62,982 nucleotides of DNA from Roseburia sp. 1XD42-34. GTDB lineage: Bacteria; Bacillota; Bacilli; Bacillales; Amphibacillaceae. The notes under the pieces are model-generated. The model made no database searches. It was not told where the DNA came from and was given only the letters and a program-made list of their open reading frames with translations. Position numbers and translations under genes: made by a program. Numbering within the stretch: the first letter of the stretch is position 1; every line of letters begins with the position of its first letter. Below are positions 26,206 through 34,891 of the stretch, one piece after another. The DNA lies in the NCBI RefSeq assembly GCF_009917385.1, contig NZ_QWLJ01000024.1:1-62982 (forward strand). The letters are read 5' to 3'.

Positions 26206-26940
26206 ATGCGATACAAAGATTTCTTTACAAACATTACTAATATCCTACATCAAGTTGTCGAAGAAGAAGATGAAAATATAATCCAAGCCGCAAATATTAT
26301 TAAAGAATCTATTAAGAATGACGGTGTGCTTCATGTGTTTGGTTGTGGACACTCACAAATGTATGCAATGGAACTGTTCTATAGAGCAGGAGGACTCGTA
26401 CCTGTAAATGCAATCCTATCTCCTCCGTTATCTTTAGCACCTTCCGCCCCATTAAGTACATTTTCAGAAAGACAGGAGGGGCTTGCAAAAGTAATCTTGG
26501 ATGGAGAAAATGTTCAGCAGCAAGATGTCATGTTAATTGTTTCTACATCAGGGAGAAATGTTGTACCAATTGAAATGGCTATTGAGGCTAAGAAGAAAGG
26601 TTTACAGGTTATTGCGCTCACATCTCTATCTTTTTCTAACGAAGTAGAATCCAGATATAAAAATGGAGAAAAATTATATCAATTAGCCGATATCGTACTT
26701 GATAATCATGGAGAACCGGGAGATGCAATTATGGAAACCCCAGGTTTAAAATCTAAATTCGGCTCCACTTCCTCCATTATCGGATTTACTATTTTGCAAT
26801 CTATAGTGGTACAGGTTATTGAGAACCTAGTAAAAGACGGAGGAGAACCACCCATATATGTTAGCTCAAACCTAGACAAAGGGGATCAGATCAATAAACG
26901 TTTTATAGAGAAATATCGCAATAGAATAACTTGCTTATAA
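26206..26940 (+). CDS. SIS (sugar isomerase) domain protein, UPF0309 type
   Basis: A 244-residue phosphosugar-binding protein. The SIS core has VLHVFGCGHSQMYAMELFYR (about 41-60), MLIVSTSGRNVVPIEMAIEA with the STSGRN phosphate-binding loop (about 112-131), and GLQVIALTS. SIS enzymes isomerise or cleave phosphosugars, often amino or acidic sugars (compare MurQ). Its start is 2 bases after the IIA stop, with GGAGG, so the two are tightly coupled. The obvious inference is that it processes the sugar phosphate delivered by the PTS. UPF0309 proteins have no assigned reaction that I can name. Confidence 0.86.
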   Translation: MRYKDFFTNITNILHQVVEEEDENIIQAANIIKESIKNDGVLHVFGCGHSQMYAMELFYRAGGLVPVNAILSPPLSLAPSAPLSTFSERQEGLAKVILDGENVQQQDVMLIVSTSGRNVVPIEMAIEAKKKGLQVIALTSLSFSNEVESRYKNGEKLYQLADIVLDNHGEPGDAIMETPGLKSKFGSTSSIIGFTILQSIVVQVIENLVKDGGEPPIYVSSNLDKGDQINKRFIEKYRNRITCL

Positions 26941-26954
26941 TCAGGAGGGATAAT

Positions 26955-27233
26955 ATGGAAATTATTACGGTATGCGGAATGGGCTTTGGAACAAGTTTGA
27001 TGCTAAAAATGACGGTAGACGATATTTTAGAAAAAGAAGGCATCAAAGCAGAAGTAAGTGCATTGGATGCGGGGTCAGCCAAGGGAAGAAATGCAGATTT
27101 AATCATGGCCTCAGCAGATTTAGAATCTGCTTTAGAAGGAGTAGAAGTAAGTAAAATATTTATTCATAATCTCACGGATGCTGCTGAGGTGGAACAAAAA
27201 CTGCTTGATTATTTAAAAAAGATCCATGAATAA
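26955..27233 (+). CDS. PTS EIIB, ascorbate (lactose-like) type
   Basis: A 92-residue IIB domain; phosphocysteine C7 in ITVCGMGFGTSLMLK is followed by the standard small Rossmann-like fold, with ADLIMASADLESAL and IFIHNLTDAAEV. Start ATG at 26955 with AGGAGG; an in-frame ATG at 26931 lies inside the SIS gene and has no site. It would receive phosphate from the IIA and transfer it to the sugar during transport through IIC. Confidence 0.92.
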   Translation: MEIITVCGMGFGTSLMLKMTVDDILEKEGIKAEVSALDAGSAKGRNADLIMASADLESALEGVEVSKIFIHNLTDAAEVEQKLLDYLKKIHE

Positions 27234-27303
27234 ATGGTTTGCCAAGCACTTGGGAAACCTCAAGTGCTGCCTATCACCCATTATCTAAAGGGAGGGTTCA
27301 ATT

Positions 27304-28656
27304 ATGTTGAGAGCGATTGCAGAAATTCTTACTGTCCCCGCAATTACACTAGGGTTAGTTGCGTTATTAGGTCTTTTATTACAAAAAAAAGAGGTAACAG
27401 ATGTAGTTAAAGGAACCATTAAGACAATTCTAGGGATATTAATCCTAGGTGCCGGTTCCTCCCTAATAGTTACCAACTTATCACCCTTTGCTACGATGTT
27501 TGAGGAGGCATTTCAATTAACAGGTGTAGTCCCTGTAGATGAGGCAGTTATTGCAGCCTTGGTTGACTCTGTTGCTGCTATTGGAAGAATGACATCTTTT
27601 ATCCTGCTATTCGGATTTTTAACAAATATTGTATTAGCTCGTTTAACACCATTTAAATACATCTTCTTAACCGGTCATATGATGTGGATACTAGCAGGAG
27701 CTCTTGCATGGGCTTTTCACGACTTAGGTGTATCCGAAACATATGGAATCATTTTCGGTTCTATCATTCATGGCATAGTGCTAGTGTTATTACCAGCAAT
27801 ATCTCAACCCATTGTACAAAAAATAACCGGCAATGATAAAGTGGCGTATGGACATTTAACTACTACTGGTGTAGTGGCTTCTGCTTGGGTAGGTAAAGTT
27901 TTGGGAAACAAAGAACAAGACAGCGAAAAAATTAAGATGCCTGAAAAATTAAGTTTCTTCAAAGACACAGCCGTATCGGTATCATTAATCATGTTTATTA
28001 TATATATCATTACAGCACTTTTTGCTGGACCTGAGGTAGTAAACCCACTATCCGATGGACAAAACTATTTAGTTTTCAGCACACTTAATGCCTTGGGATT
28101 CGCAGCAGGAGTTCTTGTATTGCTTCAGGGAGTAAGGATGTTTCTTGGCGAAATTGTTCCAGCGTTTCGCGGTATAGCCTTAAAAATTGTTCCTGGTGCA
28201 AAACCTGCACTAGATGTACCTATATTTTTCCCATATGCACCAAATGCGCTTATGCTTGGTTTTCTCTTCTCTATTATCGGTATGATTCTAGGAATGCTTG
28301 TTTCTACTTTGTTTGGCACCATCGTACCTTTACCATCCATTATTGGCGGGTTCTTTACAGGAGGAATTGCCGGAATATTCGGGAATGCTATGGGAGGAAG
28401 ACGAGGAGCAATGATTTCAGGATTGACTTATGGAATTATATTAACCGTTCCAGTAGCTCTATTCTATCCTTTGTTCGGTTTAGAAGTATATGGTGTAGAA
28501 GGACTTGCTTTCTTGGTACCAGATGGAATAATCGTATTGGCTTTAATTAAACTTTTCTTCACTTTAGATATTCCAATTGTCGGCTTTATTGCCTTGCTAG
28601 CAGTTTTTATTTTACTAAGTATATTTTATAAAAAGAAAACAACTTTAGAATCATGA
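27304..28656 (+). CDS. PTS EIIC, ascorbate (UlaA/SgaT) family permease
   Basis: A 450-residue very hydrophobic permease with about ten to eleven helices. It matches the UlaA family in length and in features such as GHMMWILAGALAWAFHDLG, GIVLVLLPAISQPIVQKITG and VPIFFPYAPNALMLGF. It is the membrane channel of the PTS encoded with the IIA and IIB before it. AAGGGAGG precedes the ATG. A 70-base gap after IIB holds a weak hairpin built on CACTTGGG/CCTCAAGTG, possibly for transcript processing. Confidence 0.92.
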   Translation: MLRAIAEILTVPAITLGLVALLGLLLQKKEVTDVVKGTIKTILGILILGAGSSLIVTNLSPFATMFEEAFQLTGVVPVDEAVIAALVDSVAAIGRMTSFILLFGFLTNIVLARLTPFKYIFLTGHMMWILAGALAWAFHDLGVSETYGIIFGSIIHGIVLVLLPAISQPIVQKITGNDKVAYGHLTTTGVVASAWVGKVLGNKEQDSEKIKMPEKLSFFKDTAVSVSLIMFIIYIITALFAGPEVVNPLSDGQNYLVFSTLNALGFAAGVLVLLQGVRMFLGEIVPAFRGIALKIVPGAKPALDVPIFFPYAPNALMLGFLFSIIGMILGMLVSTLFGTIVPLPSIIGGFFTGGIAGIFGNAMGGRRGAMISGLTYGIILTVPVALFYPLFGLEVYGVEGLAFLVPDGIIVLALIKLFFTLDIPIVGFIALLAVFILLSIFYKKKTTLES

Positions 28657-28698
28657 ATACGCTTTACCATGTTACGGTTAAAAAAGGAGGGAAGTTAA

Positions 28699-30060
28699 AT
28701 GAAAAAGAGAGCGGCATGGGTATTTCTGCTAAGTATTGCATTAGTGCTTAGTCAAACAAATGTTGTTGCTGCTAAAAAGACGAAAACGGATAATAACAAA
28801 GGCTGGAAGTTGCAATATCATGAAAAGTTCAACCAAAAACTACCTGTCGATGAAGCACCGTGGGTAATGGATAACTATGGCGAAACAAGCCCGTGGAATG
28901 TAGATCACCTTGATGATGACGGAGAGTTCTTTAAAGTTAAAGGTGGAACTAAGTTTGAAAAACAACTGAATAGTTTTGATCTGTTAAGAAAACGAGTAAA
29001 TTTCGGCAAAGACGGTTGGCTAACTGCCGAAGTTGCTGCAAGAGACTACGATAAGGACGGAACTCCTGATACAAATGCGTCTTTAAAGAATGTGAAATTA
29101 GATAGAGGGAAACATTCAGCTGAGTTATCAACCAGCTTTGATTCAGGTCTAATTATTCGATCTACTGATGCTTTGCCTTCAGAGTACCGAATAGAATATA
29201 AACTAAGAAATATTGATTTTGGGGGGCAAAGAAACGGCACCTTTGATTATGGTGATAAACACAACGGGTATACACTAGAGAAACGAAAGTCTAATTTCCC
29301 ATGGAAACGCAGTGGTGATTTCGCCGGCGATACATCTCACAATAATCCTAATTTTGGTGACGTGACCAAGGAAAATGGATATTACTTTCTATCCATTATG
29401 GATTATGAAAACCCCGCTCCTCATAATAATGTGTTCATCCACAACCACCGAAAAGTAGGTATGGATGCATATAATGTTAGCGGTCCTTGGGCAAAGGCAT
29501 ATGGTGTATGTGACCCTTTTACAGGTGAATTATACAGTCAAACAAGTGAAAAAAGTTCAAACAATGCTATTAATGGTATCTTTTTTGCTGGAGATACGTT
29601 TAGAGATGAGTCCATTGGATATAATTCATTTATGTTTGAAACCGAATGTGGTTCATTTTCTGATCAAGATACACCCTATTCTATCATTTCAAATGCTGAA
29701 ATACAGCCAGAATTAATGCCTGAGGAAACGTACACTTTTGCCATAGAAAGAAGTAAAACTGGCTATGTAATGGAAATGACGGGTAATTTCAAATATATCG
29801 GACAAAAAACTTTACGTTATGAAAGAGACTTTATTGAAAATGGAAGACCAATTTGGCACTATAATAACACACCAGAACAATATAACGGAGAATTTAACTC
29901 TACTCTCACCTTTACTGGGCCATATGGTAGCTATTCAGTAGAACAATGGCCTGAGGATTCAGCATACCCGGATTATTTTATAATTGGTATACCCCATATC
30001 AATTATTATGAAGGCTCAGCAATAATTGATGATATTAAGCTATATACCCCCCAAAAATAA
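28699..30060 (+). CDS. Large secreted protein of unknown family in the PTS operon
   Basis: A 453-residue protein with a clear signal peptide (MKKRAAWVFLLSIALVLSQ, cleavage likely after the VVAA near 25) and no other membrane segment. The mature part is rich in aromatic, Asp, Asn and Gly residues and reads like a beta-sandwich carbohydrate enzyme or binding module. Features are SEYRIEYKLRNIDFGGQRNGTFDYGDKHNGY, a GNFKYIGQKTLRYERDF strand pair and a C-terminal IIGIPHINYYEGSAIIDDIKLY typical of concanavalin-like domains. Two cysteines may form a disulfide. Being last in a PTS operon it probably releases or binds the oligosaccharide imported. I do not recognise the family. Confidence 0.8.
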   Translation: MKKRAAWVFLLSIALVLSQTNVVAAKKTKTDNNKGWKLQYHEKFNQKLPVDEAPWVMDNYGETSPWNVDHLDDDGEFFKVKGGTKFEKQLNSFDLLRKRVNFGKDGWLTAEVAARDYDKDGTPDTNASLKNVKLDRGKHSAELSTSFDSGLIIRSTDALPSEYRIEYKLRNIDFGGQRNGTFDYGDKHNGYTLEKRKSNFPWKRSGDFAGDTSHNNPNFGDVTKENGYYFLSIMDYENPAPHNNVFIHNHRKVGMDAYNVSGPWAKAYGVCDPFTGELYSQTSEKSSNNAINGIFFAGDTFRDESIGYNSFMFETECGSFSDQDTPYSIISNAEIQPELMPEETYTFAIERSKTGYVMEMTGNFKYIGQKTLRYERDFIENGRPIWHYNNTPEQYNGEFNSTLTFTGPYGSYSVEQWPEDSAYPDYFIIGIPHINYYEGSAIIDDIKLYTPQK

Positions 30061-30084
30061 TAGAGGAATTTAAAGCTTTTAACC

Positions 30085-30125
30085 GTGCAAAAGTCAACTA
30101 TGCTTGGCTTTTGCACATATTTTTT
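30085..30125 (+). terminator. Rho-independent terminator of the PTS operon
   Basis: GTGCAAAAG (30085-30093) pairs with CTTTTGCAC (30108-30116), followed by ATATTTTTTAA. It lies 25 bases after the stop codon of the secreted protein, so the regulator gene downstream has its own promoter. Confidence 0.85.
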
Positions 30126-30164
30126 AATTACTAACATTGCTTTTTAACTGTTTCCTGAGCATTG

Positions 30165-30173
30165 ATTGGTTAT
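30165..30173 (+). promoter_or_regulatory. GntR half-site before the regulator gene
   Basis: ATTGGTTAT matches the left arm of both operators at 25559-25690, followed by a degenerate right arm (TTCTAAT). It lies 75 bases before the regulator start, consistent with autoregulation. Confidence 0.5.
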
Positions 30174-30247
30174 TTCTAATTTCTAAGTTATACTTCTTAT
30201 ATAAAATGAAAATATACCTATAAATGATAAAGGAAGATTTAAAAACT

Positions 30248-30964
30248 ATGGATAAGACAAGTAAGATTCCATTATATTTACAATTAATGGAAAAATTAAT
30301 TAGTATGATTGAAAAAAAGTTTATCTTAGAAGGTGAAAAACTCCCTCCTGAGAGAGAATTGTGTAAAATTTATGGTGTTAGTCGAATTACAGTTCGACAA
30401 GCCTTGCATGAGCTTGAAAGAGAAGGGTACATATATAGGATACAAGGGGCAGGAGCGTTTATTTCTTCCAGACCTTATGATCAAAAGTTGGTGAAGCTAT
30501 ATAATTTCACAGAGGAAATGAAGAAAAAAGGGAGAAATCCATCTACACGGATTATTAAATTTGATAGTTTGATAGCAGATGAGCGGTTGGCAAAGAAAAT
30601 AAATATCCCCTCTTTTGAAGAAGTTTACAAAGTTATTCGGTTACAGTTTGCTGATGATGAACCTTTGATATATGAGACAACCTTCTTACCCAAGCGTTTA
30701 TTTCCTGATTTAACAAAAACTACCTTATATAATCGATCCATGTATAAAATTTTTTATGAAGACTATGGGTTAGGTGTAACAAGAGCTATTGAAAGCTTTT
30801 CTGCAACTACTTTAAGAGATGAAGAAGCAAACTATTTGCAGCTACCTCCTGGTCGTCCTGCTATGCTAATTAAACGTCTTGCATATCATAATGACCAACT
30901 GATTGGTTATACCATTAGTGTGTCACGAGGGGACAAATTTGAATATATCGTAGAGCTAACCTAG
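30248..30964 (+). CDS. GntR/HutC-family transcriptional regulator
   Basis: A 238-residue repressor. The N-terminal winged helix (about 5-72) has PLYLQLMEKLISMIEKKFIL, KLPPERELCKIYGVSRITVR and LEREGYIYRIQGAGAFIS. The UTRA effector domain follows (about 85-235) with VYKVIRLQFADDEPLIYETTF and ending VSRGDKFEYIVEL. I start at ATG 30248, preceded by AAAGGAAG; the ORF's earlier ATG at 30224 has none. It should bind the TTGGTTATAACCAA dyads and release them when the phosphorylated sugar appears. Confidence 0.9.
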   Translation: MDKTSKIPLYLQLMEKLISMIEKKFILEGEKLPPERELCKIYGVSRITVRQALHELEREGYIYRIQGAGAFISSRPYDQKLVKLYNFTEEMKKKGRNPSTRIIKFDSLIADERLAKKINIPSFEEVYKVIRLQFADDEPLIYETTFLPKRLFPDLTKTTLYNRSMYKIFYEDYGLGVTRAIESFSATTLRDEEANYLQLPPGRPAMLIKRLAYHNDQLIGYTISVSRGDKFEYIVELT

Positions 30965-31626
30965 AAAATTCGATTAGAAACCAGTTCCTTATCTCTCCTA
31001 GGTATAGGCTATTATAAAAGTTTGGTTCTACTGTTGAAAACGGTAGACACCTCTCCTTTATTTTGGAATTAAAGTTATATGCTTAAATCATTTATTTTCT
31101 AAACAAATAAATAATACGATTCAGCGATGTCATGCTAGATAATTCTGTTGCTGTCTATTCGGCAAACGAACCAATCAATTCTACATTATCGGGCAACTCT
31201 CTTTCCCCTTTATTTGGAGGGTTTTTTCTAGCTATGCAAAAAGCAAAGGATGGACGCTTATCATTTTAAATTAGATAGCTGAAGATGTCGTATATTCCCA
31301 TGTATTTAAAATGCTGATAACTATCATAGTTGAAGCAAATAACTCGCTCCGGAAATATACTTCGCGCATCTTAGAGAGACTTGTAACCTCCCGCTTTCTA
31401 ATGTATTTGGGTCTCACCGACCCTTTCCTCCCGCTCTGACGTTTCCGTATATTTTCGAAGCTAAATTATTCGCCTTTAGAGTTAATCGTTGTTTTATGGC
31501 AAAATCTCTTTATATCTCACAATATTCATAACCAAGCCTGATGAAGAAGGGGGATGCTTCGTTTTTAGCCGTTTCATTTTTGTTACATCTAATAATAGTG
31601 AGAAAAAAACACCACTAATTGAAGCT
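30965..31626. other. Long intergenic stretch, no supported gene
   Basis: 662 bases between converging genes. A 45-codon open frame (31132-31269, plus) has plausible composition but no ribosome site; an imperfect hairpin near 31027-31050 could terminate the regulator transcript. Nothing else is recognisable. Confidence 0.45.
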
Positions 31627-32484
31627 TTACTTTACCGGTATCCATATCTCACTGTAATAGTTTTCAGAATAGGGGTCATCCTCACTTTGATATACTTCCA
31701 TTTCTGGACCACCAGCATGCTCATATCCGGTAGAAGGAAACCATTCAGAAAAGATTCTTTCCCATGTTTTTTGTATTGCATCTGGCATCGCACCGTGTAC
31801 AGGAAAAACTGCCCAAGTAGCAGCAGGTATTTGTCTTACCTCCCAATCAGAAGGAATTTGATCCAAGTTCTTTTCTGCGCAAATCAAATAAGTTAAGTTT
31901 TCCTGTTTTTTATCAAAGTCCATGCATATTCCAATAATTCCTAGAGAACCACAATTCTTTGCAAGCTCTTTCGTAAATCCATTCGCATTCGATTCCTTCC
32001 AATAAGCTGGTATTTTTCTATTCAACTCTCCTCCTATGGTTGTTGTACGAATACTTTTACCTACAACATCAAAAGCACCTTTTTCCACCATTTTATAATC
32101 CATTTCTACATCACCCTTTAGTTGAATTTGAAAAGAGAGTTTGGGATAAGCTTTCAAAGAATACATATTTTTTCTGGCGTTTGATGGGCTCACACCATGA
32201 ATTCGACGAAACGCTTTTGTAAAAGATTCTGGTGTTTCATACCCATATTTCAGCGCAACATCAATTACCTTTGCCTTCGAATTAACAAGCTCCTGTGCAG
32301 CAACTGTAATTCGGCGGTTGCGAATATACTCATTCAATGTGTATCCAGTTAACATGTGAAACATCCGTTGAAAATGAAATTTAGACATACAAGCGACCGT
32401 TGCAATCTCTTCAACATGAAGAGTATTCGATAAATTATTTTCGATAAATTCTATGCTGTCCAACATCCTTTGTAGTTCCTGCAC
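31627..32484 (-). CDS. AraC-family regulator with GyrI-like effector domain
   Basis: A 285-residue regulator of the Rob/SoxS-like type. The AraC DNA-binding region comes first (about 8-105): VEEIATVACMSKFHFQRMF and the second helix pair VIDVALKYGYETPESFTKAF. The GyrI-like small-molecule-binding domain fills the rest (about 128-285), ending YYSEIWIPVK as is usual. It starts with GTG at 32484, GGAGG 7 bases upstream. Such proteins sense drugs or hydrophobic compounds; no target gene is adjacent, so the regulon is unknown. Confidence 0.9.
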   Translation of the reverse strand: MQELQRMLDSIEFIENNLSNTLHVEEIATVACMSKFHFQRMFHMLTGYTLNEYIRNRRITVAAQELVNSKAKVIDVALKYGYETPESFTKAFRRIHGVSPSNARKNMYSLKAYPKLSFQIQLKGDVEMDYKMVEKGAFDVVGKSIRTTTIGGELNRKIPAYWKESNANGFTKELAKNCGSLGIIGICMDFDKKQENLTYLICAEKNLDQIPSDWEVRQIPAATWAVFPVHGAMPDAIQKTWERIFSEWFPSTGYEHAGGPEMEVYQSEDDPYSENYYSEIWIPVK

Positions 32485-32634
32485 CTAACATCCTCCCTTC
32501 TCCACACTCATTCTAGCGAAATGGATTCATTCATTCCTGTTCATCTGTGCTTTGTGAGGACAGATTGTTGCCATTTCTTATCAATCCAGTAATCAGTCTA
32601 AATAATTCCCCCTTTTTGACGCATTTATGTATAA

Positions 32635-32800
32635 AGTAAAACTTCATTCAGTAGGGGTTTTCTTCCATCTCCTACTGAATATTAGTACCGCCAGGGTAAT
32701 GAACGAATCGGACATTTAGGTGCCGTTTTCTCTCACTTAGACCTTTTCTTTACTCAGGTCTTGAAGTGGGAATCTCACGGCAGCTTACATGCGGGGTAAA
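32635..32800 (+). repeat. Structured repeat family B, copy 4
   Basis: Near-complete copy. Hairpin 1: ATTCAGTAGG with CCTACTGAAT. Then TAGTACCGCCAGGGTAATGA, AATCGGACATTTAGGTGCCG, inner arm CTCACTTAGACC with GGTCTTGAAGTGGGA, and the end CGGCAGCTTACATGCGGGG. It abuts the stop codon of the DUF4256 gene at 32801 without any spacer, so it may supply that gene's 3' end. Confidence 0.85.
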
Positions 32801-33382
32801 TTAAACCCTTAACCAACCACGAAACCCTCTGGAACTATAGTAAGAAGAGGCGCCATTATGATATACAAAAACATGACCAAAACGAAAATCACAGAAAAGC
32901 GCTCCACCAAGATTTCTAATGTCAGGAGGTGTTAAAATCCAACTCGACGTTTTCATATCAAAATCTCCAAGTCTTTGCAATGCTCGATATTGGTCTTCCG
33001 TTAAAAGTTGAACTCCCATGGCAGCGGCCATATCTATGGCGTTATTTTCTGGTTTATGTTTTTTTCTTGACTCTAACGCTTCACGATCGTAGCAAACACT
33101 TCTGCGACCTTTAGGACTTTCCGCTGAACAATCATAGAAAGTGTATTCATCCTTCTTTTTATCATAATCAACCACATCCGGTTCACCGCCGGTTCGTTCC
33201 ATTTCATGAAGGGACCATATTTTTTCAGTATTAGCTTCCAGCTTTGCTTGGACTTTAGCCCATTCCATATCTTTATGACGGTGCATATTGTTCTCAAAAC
33301 GGACTTGCAATACTTTAAGTAATTTTTTCCTTTTTTCTAGTGACAATTCCTTTTTATTATGGATTTCATTTTTCTTTGTCAT
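32801..33382 (-). CDS. DUF4256 family protein
   Basis: A 193-residue soluble protein of the DUF4256 family. Recognised by ERTGGEPDVVDYDKKKDEYTF (about 62-82), DCSAESPKGRRSVCYDREAL (about 84-103), GVQLLTEDQYRALQRLGDFD and the C-terminal GGALFCDFRFGHVFVYHNGA. No catalytic role is known for the family. I use the ATG at 33382; a GTG at 33397 is also possible. It is followed within 23 bases by the DUF1835 gene upstream, so they may be co-transcribed. Its stop codon touches family B copy 4. Confidence 0.86.
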   Translation of the reverse strand: MTKKNEIHNKKELSLEKRKKLLKVLQVRFENNMHRHKDMEWAKVQAKLEANTEKIWSLHEMERTGGEPDVVDYDKKKDEYTFYDCSAESPKGRRSVCYDREALESRKKHKPENNAIDMAAAMGVQLLTEDQYRALQRLGDFDMKTSSWILTPPDIRNLGGALFCDFRFGHVFVYHNGASSYYSSRGFRGWLRV

Positions 33383-33405
33383 CCTGTTAATTCTCACCCC
33401 TATAA

Positions 33406-34446
33406 TTAATGAAGTCTTACTCTATAGTACCTCATTGCTTTTGGAACACCTTTTATTTCAAAAATTCCTTTTATAATTAATTGTCTCACTCTGTACTCAA
33501 AAAACGCATCACCAATATATTGATCTAAATCCCCTATTATTTCACCGACAAGTCGCGCTGAATATATAAAATCATTATTTCTTCGCTCGTTATGTATTTG
33601 CTTAACCTTATTTATAATGTAGTCATCATAAATATTTTCCTCTACACTTTTTATTACTTGATCCTCCCATATTCTGAGGCATTCCTTGGTAGTAGATAAA
33701 ACTTGCCATTCCTTTGCAAATTCTTCAAGTTGCTTTTGACTTGCTGGAGCTTCTTTTCTACTTTCTTCATATATCATCATTAGTTTTTCAGGTACAATTT
33801 CTCCAGTATGTAACGGGAAACATTCATTACTTGGAACATTAAATTGATTTTTAAATTGCTTCGTTGCGTTTATTATAAAAATATCATTTGTTTTTTCTTT
33901 TAATAGAAAAAGAACATATCGTAAAGCGGTTTGTTCATGGGCATTTTCTCCTGTCCACACGATTATGGGTGTACTTTCTGAAACATCGTCAATCATGGAG
34001 ACGATATGATTAAAATTATATTCGTATTCATCTATATATTCATCATCAAAGTTAATATGATTTTTCAGCCATTCGTATCTGTAGCTAAGCCCTTCCTGTT
34101 CATGTAATCGCCACATTGGACCAATCGAAAATAAATCTGAAAATGCGATTATCTTTTCTTCGTCCTGCAATCCTGATACTTTTAACGCCTGTTTTAAACT
34201 ACCATACGTGGAATCACTAAATAGAATATGTACCGCATGATAGGTATTATCGCTTTTTATATCCGTTTGATTCCTTTTATAATTTAAAAAGGAATGATAG
34301 GTTCTTTTTAAATCCTTCACCAACTGCTCATCCGTAAATTGGGCTGTTTCCTCATGCATTTCCATTTGCATAAACATAGAAAGTAAAAGTGTATTCATTT
34401 CTTCTTTAGATGAGTTTCTAAGGATTCTTTTCATTTCAGCAACCAT
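33406..34446 (-). CDS. DUF1835/DUF3658 domain protein
   Basis: A 346-residue cytoplasmic protein. The DUF1835 part begins at about residue 69 with VHILFSDSTYGSLKQAL, continues through EKIIAFSDLFSIGPMWRL and IVWTGENAHEQTALRYVLFL, and the C-terminal DUF3658 part ends YIGDAFFEYRVRQLI and IFEIKGVPKAMRYYRVRL. Function unknown; such proteins occur widely in Bacillaceae, usually singly. The first 65 residues are helical and less conserved. ATG at 34446 with GGAGG upstream. The gene is 23 bases from DUF4256 downstream. Confidence 0.85.
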   Translation of the reverse strand: MVAEMKRILRNSSKEEMNTLLLSMFMQMEMHEETAQFTDEQLVKDLKRTYHSFLNYKRNQTDIKSDNTYHAVHILFSDSTYGSLKQALKVSGLQDEEKIIAFSDLFSIGPMWRLHEQEGLSYRYEWLKNHINFDDEYIDEYEYNFNHIVSMIDDVSESTPIIVWTGENAHEQTALRYVLFLLKEKTNDIFIINATKQFKNQFNVPSNECFPLHTGEIVPEKLMMIYEESRKEAPASQKQLEEFAKEWQVLSTTKECLRIWEDQVIKSVEENIYDDYIINKVKQIHNERRNNDFIYSARLVGEIIGDLDQYIGDAFFEYRVRQLIIKGIFEIKGVPKAMRYYRVRLH

Positions 34447-34891
34447 TTTTACTGTTCCTCCCCACTAAATTACCGTAATATTACATTATATTTCCTTTCA
34501 TTATTCTCAAAAAGTTACGGAAAAATCAAGCAAAAGTTCGATCATATAAGATATTCTAACATTACATTACCTTTATTAACCATGCCAAAACTTCTTGGTC
34601 TAGAATTTCGAAATCTAATATCCGTATTGCTTCCGAAACATTTCTTACATTGCTAACACAAATAATTACATCGCTGTTTTGATTATTAAAAAACTAAAAG
34701 ATAAATCTAAACCGATCTTCCACGAATGAATCAGTCTAAACAGCCTTAATTTATAGAGTAACTCTGGTTCCATTTTACTTTTTTTCTAAGGAATAAGTTT
34801 TCAATATATTTACAATTTATCAGCTTATTCATGACCAATTGAGAGTATATGCTGTATGTTCTTTATTTTTCTATATTATTAGACATTCTAT
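34447..34891. other. Intergenic stretch, nothing recognised
   Basis: 445 AT-rich bases with no supported gene, repeat or terminator; it should hold the promoter for the DUF1835 gene. Confidence 0.45.

Noticed and set aside
25751..28656. Ascorbate utilisation operon
   Set aside because: The transporter subunits are ascorbate-type, but no UlaG, UlaD, UlaE or UlaF homologue accompanies them, and the SIS and secreted proteins point to another sugar.
31132..31269. 45-codon plus-strand frame with protein-like composition
   Set aside because: No ribosome site, no family recognised, and it lies in a long gene-free gap; chance or old debris.
31489..31896. 135-codon plus-strand frame
   Set aside because: Overlaps the AraC-type gene on the opposite strand, which has full family support.
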